A stretch of 64,000 nucleotides of DNA from Halobacillus andaensis (GCF_014636475.1 NZ_BMEL01000005.1:62001-126000), one strand, 5' to 3'. Numbered from the stretch's first letter, positions 34,209-42,307 are shown. A program made the numbers and translations. The notes: generated by a model from the sequence alone, not told the origin.

Positions 34209-34232
34209 AAACGAGCAGCTTTTAATACCAAT

Positions 34233-34754
34233 TTAGCTATGGGCAGCTGCCAATTCTTTTATCTCTCCACCTAAGTGGTCTCTTGCCCGTTTCATTCGCG
34301 TTTTTAAAGTGTTCTCATTTAAGTGGAGAACATGGGACATTTGTTTTACAGATAAATCGCCAAAATAATACAAGTAAACAGCTTTATGATAATCCGGCTT
34401 CAAATGGTCAATAGCTTCGTGAATTTGGTGGTACTCTTCCCTTTCAACGATTATATCTAAAGGGTTACTCTCCTCAGCTTCTTTACAATACAGCCATTGA
34501 TCTTCCCACGGAGTTACGTTGCGTTTTGTGTAGCTTCTCAGATAGTCTTTGCAATGATTGATCATAATTCGGAACACCCAAGCTTTTAGATTATTGCCTT
34601 TCTTAAACAGATCAAATCTTTCGTAAGCCTTTAGTAATGCTTCCTGAACCATGTCTTCAGCTGCCATCTGTTCTTTTACATAGCATCTTGCTGTTCGCAG
34701 CAAGGCCCCATAATGATTTTCGACGATTTCATTGAGATGCTGCTCTGGATTCAT
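34233..34754 (-). CDS. ECF-type RNA polymerase sigma factor
   Basis: About 173 residues. Region 2: HYGALLRTARCYVKEQMAAEDMVQEALLKAYERFDLF and LKAWVFRIMINHCKDYLRSY; region 4: IHEAIDHLKPDYHKAVYLYYFGDLSVKQMSHVLHLNENTLKTRMKRARDHL. Start chosen at 34754 (AAGGTG six bases upstream); an ATG two codons earlier is possible. No anti-sigma gene follows, since the downstream spacer holds only the repeat. It is divergent from the XRE-TPR regulator at 35022, with a 267-base shared upstream region. Confidence 0.9.
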   Translation of the reverse strand: MNPEQHLNEIVENHYGALLRTARCYVKEQMAAEDMVQEALLKAYERFDLFKKGNNLKAWVFRIMINHCKDYLRSYTKRNVTPWEDQWLYCKEAEESNPLDIIVEREEYHQIHEAIDHLKPDYHKAVYLYYFGDLSVKQMSHVLHLNENTLKTRMKRARDHLGGEIKELAAAHS

Positions 34755-34972
34755 GCCCATCACCTTGTCCACTCCAATAATATTTCAATATTTCCTTTTT
34801 TTATCGTACAATATTCCTATCAAATAGAAATCTTGTTTTTGTACTATTATCCTTAAACAATTTAGCAATTTTTCCATAAATGTTGCTTAAACCGTTACAT
34901 TCTTTCTTTATTTTTACAGGAAATCGATATTACTAGCTCTTTATACCTAATAAAAAAGCGACAGAATCTTTC

Positions 34973-34995
34973 TCCTATTTTACAATGAAATAGGA
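34973..34995 (+). promoter_or_regulatory. Palindromic candidate operator before the XRE-TPR gene
   Basis: TCCTATTT (34973-34980) and AAATAGGA (34988-34995) are perfect 8-bp arms around a seven-base centre, ending just before the ribosome site. A partly similar TTCCTATCAAATAGAAAT stands at about 34813-34830, nearer the divergent sigma gene. It may be the regulator's own operator. Neither the protein nor the site is proven. Confidence 0.5.
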
Positions 34996-35021
34996 ATCAG
35001 ATAAGAGAGGAGTGCAGACTG

Positions 35022-36290
35022 ATGAATATTGGACGACGGATAAACATCTATCGCAAATTAAACCAAATGACATTACATGATTTATCTGGGGAAACGATTT
35101 CCACAGCGCACCTTAGTAAGATTGAAAATGGATATCGACGCCCTGGAGAATCAACGTTACAAAAAATATCAAATTCCTTAAACCTCCCCTTTGCCTTCTT
35201 TGAAAACTTTGAGGAGGAAGATCCTGAAGTCCATCATGTTCTCACTCAACTGGAGCAATTTATTATTACTCAATTTGAAAAAGCTACGCCTCTTGTAGAA
35301 ACAATCGTTGAAAACTATTACGACTACCTATCGAATGTTCATCAAGAAATCTACTTCTTGCTGCTAAAATGTGCTTTTTACTGTAAAACGAAAGATTATA
35401 CGAAGGCTAAAGAAGTATATGTTACATATGTCCAACCTTTTATTGACGAAGACATTATTGATAAAGCGCCTATATACGTGCAAAATGCTTATCATTATTG
35501 TGAAGGCATTCGTCACTACCAGAAGTCCGATTTTCAATCAAGCCTTGCTCATTACAAGAACTTTCGACTTGAGAAACAGCCACTAAGTGTAAAAGCAGCT
35601 CTTACTTATAACATAGCCGTCTTATCAAATGCTGTAGGGGATTATCGTCAAGCGATCACTTTTAGTTATGAAGCTTTGCGTTATTACGAAAACTTGGAGC
35701 AGCGCCAACAAGTGGCTATGGTATATAACTTAATTGGAGTCATCTACTTAAATAAAGAAGAATTTAATAAGTCCATGGAGTATCTATCTCAAGCTCAACA
35801 ACTCGCTCAGGATTTCAAAAATTTACGGTTGTTAACCCAAGTGCTTCATAATAAAGGGGTAGTTATGAGAAAAGATGGGGCTAATCATGAGGCGTGTGAA
35901 TTTCTAGAGGAAGCTTTAGCATTAAAAGAAGCTGAAGGGCTGAAAGCTAATAAACAAATTTCTTATCATTCATTGTGTAAAGCCTATCTTAATTTAGATC
36001 GATTAGAAGACGCTTATGAGATTTTTGAAAAAGCTAAATCTGAAGTGAGTAAGACATCGGACTACTATTACCTTCTGGAAGCTTTTCTCGAATATTATAA
36101 AAAAACAAAACAAGGTGAAATGTACCAAAAGAGTTTAGAAGAGTGCATTGACTTCTTTGAAGAGGATGCGGATCATGAACCTTTAGAAACCTTGTATTTA
36201 AAGCTTGGTGATCATTTATATGAATCAGGCAAATACAAACGAGCGGCCGACTGCTACCTTTCACATATTAAACGGACACAGTCTTGTTAG
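35022..36290 (+). CDS. XRE-type DNA-binding regulator with TPR domain (RRNPP-like)
   Basis: 422 residues. The N-terminal HTH is IGRRINIYRKLNQMTLHDLSGETISTAHLSKIENGYRRPGESTLQKISNSLNL (about residues 3-55). The remainder is helical, with degenerate TPRs; the clearest lie at about residues 220-310 (VAMVYNLIGVIYLNKEEFNKSMEYLSQAQQLA, VLHNKGVVMRKDGANHEACEFLEEALALKE). This build is shared by PlcR/NprR-type peptide-sensing regulators. No signal-peptide gene is visible within 50 bases downstream. AGAGAGGAGTGCAGACT precedes the ATG. Confidence 0.85.
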   Translation: MNIGRRINIYRKLNQMTLHDLSGETISTAHLSKIENGYRRPGESTLQKISNSLNLPFAFFENFEEEDPEVHHVLTQLEQFIITQFEKATPLVETIVENYYDYLSNVHQEIYFLLLKCAFYCKTKDYTKAKEVYVTYVQPFIDEDIIDKAPIYVQNAYHYCEGIRHYQKSDFQSSLAHYKNFRLEKQPLSVKAALTYNIAVLSNAVGDYRQAITFSYEALRYYENLEQRQQVAMVYNLIGVIYLNKEEFNKSMEYLSQAQQLAQDFKNLRLLTQVLHNKGVVMRKDGANHEACEFLEEALALKEAEGLKANKQISYHSLCKAYLNLDRLEDAYEIFEKAKSEVSKTSDYYYLLEAFLEYYKKTKQGEMYQKSLEECIDFFEEDADHEPLETLYLKLGDHLYESGKYKRAADCYLSHIKRTQSC

Positions 36291-36335
36291 AAAGTTCAGC
36301 AGCCATACCTTACTAAATTATTTGCATGCTGTAAA

Positions 36336-36388
36336 AAAACACCTCAGTCCCTGTTTCACTCTACAGGTACTGAGGCGGTTCTTTTAAT
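36336..36388 (+). terminator. Terminator of the XRE-TPR gene
   Basis: CCTCAGTCCCTGT and ACAGGTACTGAGG pair around TTCACTCT and are followed by CGGTTCTTTT. The rest of the spacer (36389-36597) shows nothing coding; ACGGAAAGGGAG at about 36415 faintly recalls the repeat core. Confidence 0.8.
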
Positions 36389-36597
36389 TAAGCTCTGTTT
36401 ACACGATATTGTTGACGGAAAGGGAGATTAGGTCGTGTTAAACGTTAGTGTTGATATTTTGCGAACCAAGGGCACACGGTTCCGTTACTTTTGTGTATTG
36501 TGGTTTATGAACTCTGCCGTCACTGTATTTCTAAAGGCGCACCGGATGCCCGTACTTTATCAAAGCTTCAGATATGCTTAATCACTTCTGTTCATCC

Positions 36598-37500
36598 TTA
36601 ATTAAAAACAGACCGAAAAAAGTCAGTGAGTGCTTCAAAAAACTCTTGAATCGCATTTGATAAGTTATCCCAAAACCCTTCATCATTAATGATATCTTGG
36701 AGGCCGCCTGTTAATTCATCGAGCTGATTTCTCACATCATCAAAGTTAATATTTAAGTTGCGCATTTGATCGAATAAATCAATTAAGCGCTGACGATCTT
36801 CTTCACTGAGTTCGATATTTAAATTACTAAGCTGTTCTTCTACGATTTGTTCAATTTCTTCCTTCGTGGCTGGGTTTTGTTCAGCTATAGCTTTTTTAAT
36901 TTCTGTTAATAACTCACTAACCTCAGCTTCATCAACACCCTCTTCGTCCGCAAGAGAAGTGGCTACGTCGAGTTCTTCATTCGCCACTTTCATTCGATCT
37001 TCATCTAAAGACACTCCCTTAGCATCATAAGCTTTATAGATGCCTGTAAGAGCAGAGTGACCACTTACTTGAACGGAAGAGGCTACGAGCACATCAGCAT
37101 TTTCGACTCCCGCCGTTAACAGAGCATTGTGATACATTTCTTTCGTTACTTCGGTAATGTTATCTGGCGTAGCGATCTCAATATCGATTCCTTCTCCATT
37201 ATCTTGATGGATAATTTTTACCGAAGAATACATATTGGAATTCGGATTACCTCCGATGTAATTTGCAATATCTTGACCTGTGACAGTGAATTCATCTACT
37301 TCGTCATGCTGATCCACTTCCAGTAAATCAGTGACTTCGCTTTTTTGTGCATCGGATAAAGCTTCTCCATAAACAACGATAGGCAGTCCTAACTTCTCAT
37401 TAATCCCTTCATTGCCTGTGGAAGCTTGTACGCCTTGCGGAAGAAAAGAAGTAAACATCAATATGAACGACAACAAAAACAAGCCGATATGATTTTTCAT
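36598..37500 (-). CDS. DUF1002 secreted protein (YpuA-like)
   Basis: 300 residues. Signal peptide MKNHIGLFLLSFILMFTSFLPQGVQA, then the DUF1002 core (LGLPIVVYGEALSDAQKSEVTDLL, VTGQDIANYIGGNPNSNMYSSVKI, ENADVLVASSVQVSGHSALTGIYKAY) and a long helical acidic tail with coiled-coil tendency. B. subtilis YpuA has this architecture and is linked to the cell envelope; its biochemical role is unknown. AAGGGGACG precedes the ATG. Confidence 0.9.
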   Translation of the reverse strand: MKNHIGLFLLSFILMFTSFLPQGVQASTGNEGINEKLGLPIVVYGEALSDAQKSEVTDLLEVDQHDEVDEFTVTGQDIANYIGGNPNSNMYSSVKIIHQDNGEGIDIEIATPDNITEVTKEMYHNALLTAGVENADVLVASSVQVSGHSALTGIYKAYDAKGVSLDEDRMKVANEELDVATSLADEEGVDEAEVSELLTEIKKAIAEQNPATKEEIEQIVEEQLSNLNIELSEEDRQRLIDLFDQMRNLNINFDDVRNQLDELTGGLQDIINDEGFWDNLSNAIQEFFEALTDFFRSVFN

Positions 37501-37662
37501 TATGTTCGTCCCCTTAGTTTATAGATTCAAACTTATTTACGATTATGCTAAACTTAACTTTTATTATACTTATTTTCTTGTATTTGGCACCTACTTTTTT
37601 GGATTATTTTCCCGCTTCTATTTTTACGTTTTGACCGTGTATAAGGTTTCAAAAGGAGTGAC

Positions 37663-38037
37663 ATGATGACTATATTTAAGACATTGTCCCTATATATATT
37701 CGCTATTGGTTTGTTCTTAGCGGGGGTCACCCATTTTGTATATGATGAAGGCTTTGCTGTTATGATTCCAGACTTTGTCCCATATAAACTTGAACTGGTG
37801 TACGTAACAGGAATCATGGAATGGATGCTCTCTCTTTTTCTCATCTTTCCTCAGACAAGACGAGCAGCCGGTATTGCTACAGCTATCTTTCTAATAGCTG
37901 TCTTACCTGCCAATATCTATGCAGCCATTATTGGTGCCCCGGCTCCGTGGTCTGAAGATACCAATCTTATTGTGTTATGGCTGCGTCCCCTTTTTCAACC
38001 TTTATTGATCTGGTGGGTGCTTGCTGCTTCGAAATAG
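37663..38037 (+). CDS. DoxX family membrane protein
   Basis: 124 residues with four hydrophobic segments. Seen: AIGLFLAGVTHFVYDEGFAVMIPDFVPYKLELVYVTGIMEWMLSLFLIFPQTRRAAGIATAIFLIAVLPANIYAAI, matching small DoxX-like membrane proteins. These are quinone-linked or redox-associated in some species; no specific role is certain. AAAGGAGTGAC precedes ATGATG, so either codon could start it. Confidence 0.85.
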   Translation: MMTIFKTLSLYIFAIGLFLAGVTHFVYDEGFAVMIPDFVPYKLELVYVTGIMEWMLSLFLIFPQTRRAAGIATAIFLIAVLPANIYAAIIGAPAPWSEDTNLIVLWLRPLFQPLLIWWVLAASK

Positions 38038-38099
38038 TATCCTGGATCACCCTTTATTTGATACACTACAAATAGATTGAAAATGAAGGAGGCTTATTC

Positions 38100-38621
38100 G
38101 TGAGGTTAGAAAACAAGAAAGTCATTGCACTCGTAAGTAAAGACTTTGAAGATTTAGAGTTATGGTATCCGGTTCTTCGCTTGCAAGAAGAAGGAGCAAC
38201 CGTTCACCTTGTAGGTGAAAATGCAGGGGCTGAATATCCTGGTAAATATGGCGTTCCTGCTACCGCTGATTATGCCTTTGAGGATATCAATCCTGCTGAT
38301 TATGATGGCATTCTCGTCCCAGGCGGCTGGTCTCCGGACAAGCTTCGCCGCTATGACCATGTGCTTGAAATGGTTCGTCATATGGATGAAAACAAAAAAC
38401 CAATTGGCCAAATTTGCCATGCAGGCTGGGTACTGATCTCCGCCAATATTTTAGAAGGTCGAAAAGTAACCAGCACGCCTGGTATTAAAGATGATATGAA
38501 AAATGCGGGTGCTGAATGGTTTGATGAAGCAGTAGTAGTCGATGAACACATTGTTTCAGCTCGTCGTCCACCTGACCTTCCGCCTTACGCCAAAGCTTTT
38601 GCTGATTTATTAGCCAAATAA
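38100..38621 (+). CDS. DJ-1/PfpI family protein (type 1 glutamine amidotransferase-like)
   Basis: 173 residues. The nucleophile elbow is IGQICHAGW (Cys106-His107), with VPGGWSPDKLRRYDHVLEMVR before it and ARRPPDLPPYAKAFADLL at the end. PfpI/YhbO-type members are glyoxalase III, deglycase or chaperone-like stress proteins. GAAGGAGGCTTATTC precedes the GTG start. It comes 62 bases after the DoxX gene and may be co-transcribed. Its terminator is the first of two nearly identical hairpins around a composite repeat. Confidence 0.93.
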   Translation: MRLENKKVIALVSKDFEDLELWYPVLRLQEEGATVHLVGENAGAEYPGKYGVPATADYAFEDINPADYDGILVPGGWSPDKLRRYDHVLEMVRHMDENKKPIGQICHAGWVLISANILEGRKVTSTPGIKDDMKNAGAEWFDEAVVVDEHIVSARRPPDLPPYAKAFADLLAK

Positions 38622-38622
38622 A

Positions 38623-38655
38623 AAAATCACGTCTTCAAAAAGAAGACGTGATTTT
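38623..38655 (+). terminator. Terminator hairpin, left copy
   Basis: AAAATCACGTCTTC (38623-38636), loop AAAAA, GAAGACGTGATTTT (38642-38655), a 14-bp stem. The repeat starts at the very next base (CAGTCTGTTGAAAAAGCT). The right partner at 39108-39140 differs by one compensated base pair and has loop TTTTT. Confidence 0.9.
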
Positions 38656-39107
38656 CAGTCTGTTGAAAAAGCTAAGATGTACTTCATATAAGTATGGAGA
38701 AAGGAACAGGAAAAAGCGCCGCTTTCCGCGGGGCAAGACGGAAAATCTCCTCGGTCTGCGACCTGCGGGGCTTCTCCTGTCTGCTCGTCCCGCAGGAGTC
38801 GGCACTTTTTCCGTTCCTTTAACCAAAATGGGATCTTGAAACCTTCGTAATGTGAATGCCCTTTTGCAAACGCTGTTTTCATAAGGGCACAGCTTGAGTA
38901 AATGATTTTGCCAGTGATCTATTTCGAAAAAGGGTTTGAGGAAACGGCGAGACTCCTGTGGGAAATGTGAATAAGGTGTGACCCCGGAGGGCTGATAAAG
39001 CCCGAGGAGGCACACCATTCGCCCGCGGAAAGGGAGTCGTTTCCTCAAACCCTTTACACTCTCTAACGCAAGGAATTTTACACTCTTTAAGGTTTCTCTA
39101 CAAGCTG
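38656..39107 (-). repeat. Composite spacer repeat, full copy 2 (452 bp), inverted
   Basis: In this copy the type II end (CAGTCTGTTGAAAAAGCTAAG) comes first and the type I end (GTTTCTCTACAAGCTG) last, so the element lies opposite to the one at 2234. Module 2 spans about 38700-38820 (GGAACAGGAAAAAGCGCCGC to GGCACTTTTTCCGTTCC) and module 1 about 38928-39060 (AAAAAGGGTTTGAGGAAACG to GTCGTTTCCTCAAACCCTTT). The element is exactly bounded by CAG and CTG next to paired terminator hairpins. Frames through it (63-137 codons) are repeat artefacts. Confidence 0.93.
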
Positions 39108-39142
39108 AAAATCACGCCTTCTTTTTGAAGGCGTGATTTTTT
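39108..39142 (-). terminator. Terminator hairpin, right copy
   Basis: AAAATCACGCCTTC, loop TTTTT, GAAGGCGTGATTTT (39108-39140) then TT. It serves the convergent acyl-CoA dehydrogenase gene. It is the reverse complement of the left hairpin apart from one compensated T-A to C-G pair. Confidence 0.9.
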
Positions 39143-39150
39143 AAACTTGT

Positions 39151-40311
39151 TTATTCGTTTAATGCTTTACCTGCCAGCATTCGAAGGACGGCATCATCCA
39201 TAGGCGGGTTATGCAAGCCGGCTCTTACGTCACGATAATATTTTTCAAAAGGCTGATCTTTCGATAATCCTCTCCCCCCTGCAATGCGCATCGCAAGGTC
39301 AACAACTTCCACTGCCGCATTCGTAACAGCCAATTTTACTGCTGCCAACTCCGGCCCCATGTGTTCACGCTGTTCAGGCTCTTCGTCCCACTTTCTAGCT
39401 GTCGAATACATAAAACTGTGGGCCTGCATAAGCTTCCATTCCATCTCACCAATCTTATCCTGAATATGACTGACGTCAGAGATCGGGGTATCGAGACTAT
39501 TAGGCTGAAAATTTTTTGCAAAAGTAATCGCATCATTACGAGCAGCAACGGCAATCCCTAAATAACATGCAGGAATATGAAGCAGCCAGCCTTTGGGAGA
39601 TGGCTTCCCCTTACTTTTCACTTCCACCAAATGGTCAACGTTTAGTTCTACATTCTCCAAGACTAAATCATCACTTGCTGTCCCTCGCATCCCTAACGTA
39701 TCCCACGTCTTCTCCACCTTAACCCCAGGCTGATGACGATCAATGATAAACCAGCCGATATCTTTCAAATCTTCTACGTAGGCAGACACAATGTAATAAT
39801 CAAGATGATCAGCCATTGAAGTAAACGTCTTACGTCCATTTAAAATGTAATGATCAGCTTGTTTCACAGCCTTTGTCTCAGGGATCCCTCCTCTAGTCGG
39901 ACTCCCCGTCGCTGGCTCTGTGGCTGCTCGATTAACAACCGCTTGATTTTCAATCACTTGCCGGGCTAGTTCCATAAAGTGATCCTTCGACCAATTTCTG
40001 TCTTCGCTTAACTCCATCAGCACGCCGACGTGCCACCCTATAGATAGAGCAACCGATCCATCACCTTCAGCAATTTTTTCTTGTAAAAATAAGAATTCAT
40101 ATAACGATATCCCCTCTCCTCCCAGGCGAAGAGGTAAACTTAAGGAAGGATAACCTTCTTGTTTAATTACTTTTAACGTTTGATGAGAAAACTTCGCCTC
40201 TAGATCCGTTTCCTCTAAGTGGGAACGAGCTTCTTCAGCAATATTCGCTGCTTTTTCATAAAGACGCTCGTGCCTCTCGTTTCTTAACCACGAACGTATA
40301 AGATCACTCAT
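39151..40311 (-). CDS. Acyl-CoA dehydrogenase family flavoprotein
   Basis: 386 residues with the three-part ACAD fold: helical N-domain, beta middle (AATEPATGSPTRGGIPETKAVKQADHYILNGRKTFTSMADHLDYYIVSA) and C-terminal helices (MRIAGGRGLSKDQPFEKYYRDVRAGLHNPPMDDAVLRMLAGK). The wording AATEPATGSPTRGG and the lack of an obvious catalytic base glutamate motif suggest an atypical ACAD, possibly related to flavin monooxygenase-like members such as SfnB/DszC. The ATG at 40311 follows GGGAGTGAGAAG; an upstream in-frame start lacks a site. Single gene. Confidence 0.88.
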   Translation of the reverse strand: MSDLIRSWLRNERHERLYEKAANIAEEARSHLEETDLEAKFSHQTLKVIKQEGYPSLSLPLRLGGEGISLYEFLFLQEKIAEGDGSVALSIGWHVGVLMELSEDRNWSKDHFMELARQVIENQAVVNRAATEPATGSPTRGGIPETKAVKQADHYILNGRKTFTSMADHLDYYIVSAYVEDLKDIGWFIIDRHQPGVKVEKTWDTLGMRGTASDDLVLENVELNVDHLVEVKSKGKPSPKGWLLHIPACYLGIAVAARNDAITFAKNFQPNSLDTPISDVSHIQDKIGEMEWKLMQAHSFMYSTARKWDEEPEQREHMGPELAAVKLAVTNAAVEVVDLAMRIAGGRGLSKDQPFEKYYRDVRAGLHNPPMDDAVLRMLAGKALNE

Positions 40312-40496
40312 CTTCTCACTCCCTTTCGAACACTTTATCCAAATCATACAAAAGCGATCGTAATAATGCGAATCATCCGTCTTTCGTATATGCTTTCCCC
40401 TTTCATTCTTATTATGGTCGTTAGAATTATCATTTACATAAAAGCGCGGCTTTTATCCTTATTCTATTGGCTTTGTTAAATTTCAATTTTGATAAA

Positions 40497-40589
40497 AGGG
40501 TTCCGTTGTCTTGGATAGAGATATGGGTAGGGAAAACTTCTCGCTTTCTGTGGGTATATGTTGAGCCTCCTCGTTTCCCTAACCCTTTC
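40497..40589 (+). repeat. Decayed module 1 of the spacer repeat
   Basis: AAGGGTTCCG at the left and CCCTAACCCTTTC at the right form the outer arms. GAGCCTCCTCG in between matches the GTGCCTCCTCGGG element of module 1 at about 2346. No end sequences or hairpins remain. The rest of the 361-base spacer 40348-40708 shows nothing further. Confidence 0.55.
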
Positions 40590-40708
40590 ATAATTAGAAG
40601 AAGAACGGAACTGTGTGACCCTCAATACTAAAAGCCATTTTATTAAAGGAATTCTCTTTCCGAAGTAGAACTAGTAAGGTGATGAACTCATAAAAGGAGG
40701 AACGCTTT

Positions 40709-41086
40709 ATGAGCCACCCGATCCAACCGAAGATGAACACGGTTTTTGTTCATGTGACAGATTTGTCCCGCTCCGTTCGATGGTACAGTCAATTGCTTGA
40801 TCGCAGCGTGAAAGATGAAGACGTAAGGAGCCCCGTCTATACCTTCTCTTTATCTCAACACACAAGCTTAACCCTGGATGCCGGACCTTCTGACACTGAA
40901 CCAAAAACTGTCGAACCGCTCCCTTACCCTCTCTTTAACATTTACACGAGAGACGTTAAAAGAGCTTATTCATTTGCACGTGAAAAGGGGTTACGCATAG
41001 CAGCCCCCGTCACTGAGTTTGAAGATTTATCTTTTTTCAATTTATATGATCCCGATCGAAACATCATCATGATCTGCAACGGATAA
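40709..41086 (+). CDS. VOC superfamily (glyoxalase-like) protein
   Basis: 125 residues, one glyoxalase/bleomycin-resistance fold unit with two beta-alpha-beta3 halves. Seen: MNTVFVHVTDLSRSVRWYSQLLDRSV, FNIYTRDVKRAYSFAREKGLRIAAPVTEFEDLSFFNLYDPDRNIIMICN. A metal-binding His follows NTVFV and Glu is placed in the usual C-terminal position less clearly. Dioxygenase, isomerase or resistance functions are all possible. AAAGGAGGAACG precedes the ATG. Confidence 0.9.
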   Translation: MSHPIQPKMNTVFVHVTDLSRSVRWYSQLLDRSVKDEDVRSPVYTFSLSQHTSLTLDAGPSDTEPKTVEPLPYPLFNIYTRDVKRAYSFAREKGLRIAAPVTEFEDLSFFNLYDPDRNIIMICNG

Positions 41087-41088
41087 CA

Positions 41089-41114
41089 AAAAAAGTGCAG
41101 TACTGAACTTTTTT
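41089..41114 (+). terminator. Terminator hairpin, left copy
   Basis: AAAAAAGT and ACTTTTTT arms around GCAGTACTGA. The repeat follows immediately (GTCTGGAGAAAAAG). A related hairpin AAAAGGTGCATCACTGCACCTTTT stands at 41486-41509 on the far side. Confidence 0.75.
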
Positions 41115-41485
41115 GTCTGGAGAAAAAGAGTCGCTTTGTGTGGAGGATGAAGGAAAGCCTGCTCTTTTTCCGTTCCTTTTTATAAAGCTAGTCTCTCGTA
41201 ACCGGTGTATTTTTAGATACTTTGCTAAAATCCCTAAATTTTATAAGTGAAGATTTTTCCTTGCTTTTTTAGTGATCTTTATCGAAAAAGGTTTTTTTGG
41301 AAACGGCGAGACTCCTGTGGGAGATACGAATAAGGTGTGACCCCAGAGGGCGACAGCCCGAGGAGGCACACCATTCGCCCACGGAAAGGGAGTCGTTTCC
41401 AAAAAACCTTTACTATTCCTAAAGGAATGGAATTTATTTTTACAAACTTTAATCATGTTTGTAGAAAAAGTTTCTCTACAAGCTG
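41113..41485 (-). repeat. Composite spacer repeat, copy 3 (about 370 bp), inverted
   Basis: A degenerate type II end (TTGTCTGGAGAAAAAG), a much decayed module 2 (about 41120-41180, ending CTTTTTCCGTTCC), a well-preserved module 1 (41283-41413: AAAAAGGTTTTTTTGGAAACG to GTCGTTTCCAAAAAACCTTT) and an intact type I end (GTTTCTCTACAAGCTG at 41485). It is flanked by two related terminator hairpins belonging to convergent genes. Confidence 0.88.
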
Positions 41486-41509
41486 AAAAGGTGCATCACT
41501 GCACCTTTT
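41486..41509 (-). terminator. Terminator hairpin, right copy
   Basis: AAAAGGTGCATCACTGCACCTTTT folds into AAAAGGTGCA/TGCACCTTTT; it is followed on the minus strand by CAGCTTGTAG, the type I end. It ends the transcript of the LOV-STAS gene. Confidence 0.85.
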
Positions 41510-41512
41510 CAG

Positions 41513-42307
41513 CTACCTAATATCCTCTAATGCCTGTTTAACGGAAGCATAGCTTTTTAAAGACATTTCTTTAAAGTCAGCATAAGGAGCACTTTGCATA
41601 GCAAAATTCGGTTTCACCCCTGTAAGTAAAAGGGTGGTCCCCATTAAGTCAAGAAGCTGATTTAATTGATAGATGCCTAAATGTATATCTTCATTGAACG
41701 TAAATACAGCCGACAGATCTAAAATCAAATAGTCTTCCTTCATTTCTTGCACATGATGACTCACTGTTTCAAGCATTTGTTGTAAACGCTCTTCATCCAC
41801 TGTACCTATTAACGGCAGTATAGAAATACTGTCTTCTATAGGAACAATAGGAGTCGATAATCGTTTCACTTCTGATAAATAGTGATCAACGAGATTTTCG
41901 GCCTCACGCCTTTGGGTAACATCCTGTTGAACCCCAACAAAAAATATTTGATCCACTTGTTTAATATGTACTGGGTAAATTTGTAGCTCATTCCAAAAAG
42001 GAGTACCGTCTTTTTTATAGTTTAAAATCTCGACTTGTACAAATTGCGAATTTGCTAAGCCTTCACGAATCTTGTCTATAGACTTAGGGTCAGTATCTTT
42101 TCCTTGCAAGAATCGACAGTTATGCCCTAATATTTCTTCACTCTTGTACCCCGCAAGCTCTTCAAACCCTCTATTCACATAAATGATAGGGTTATCTTCC
42201 TGCTCTGGATCAGAAATAACGACCCCCGCGCCCACATGATCAATGGCCGCTTTTATAAATTCATTTTGTTGAATGTCTTCTAATTTATCTAGCGAATGAT
42301 AAAGCAT
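41513..42307 (-). CDS. ytvA: LOV-STAS blue-light receptor (YtvA-like)
   Basis: 264 residues. The PAS/LOV domain (about 15-125) carries GHNCRFLQG with the photoactive Cys64, plus FKDGTPFWNEL-type NYKKDGTPFWNELQIYPVHI and FFVGVQQDVTQRREAE. A linker helix leads to a STAS domain (about 150-264: LPLIGTVDEERLQQMLETVSHHVQ, DYLILDLSAVFTFNED). In B. subtilis YtvA feeds blue light into the stressosome and SigB. The ATG at 42307 follows GAGGGGG and removes 22 non-homologous residues. Terminates at the right hairpin of repeat copy 3. Confidence 0.95.
   Translation of the reverse strand: MLYHSLDKLEDIQQNEFIKAAIDHVGAGVVISDPEQEDNPIIYVNRGFEELAGYKSEEILGHNCRFLQGKDTDPKSIDKIREGLANSQFVQVEILNYKKDGTPFWNELQIYPVHIKQVDQIFFVGVQQDVTQRREAENLVDHYLSEVKRLSTPIVPIEDSISILPLIGTVDEERLQQMLETVSHHVQEMKEDYLILDLSAVFTFNEDIHLGIYQLNQLLDLMGTTLLLTGVKPNFAMQSAPYADFKEMSLKSYASVKQALEDIR

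Noticed and set aside
36389-36597. Possible decayed repeat or gene in the spacer before the YpuA-like gene
   Set aside because: Only faint matches such as ACGGAAAGGGAG; no end sequences, arms or coding signal.
38635-39048. Several frames of 63-137 codons across 38635-39048
   Set aside because: They lie in the GC-rich composite repeat, which lacks stops because of its composition; no ribosome sites, and the frames are not kept in other copies.
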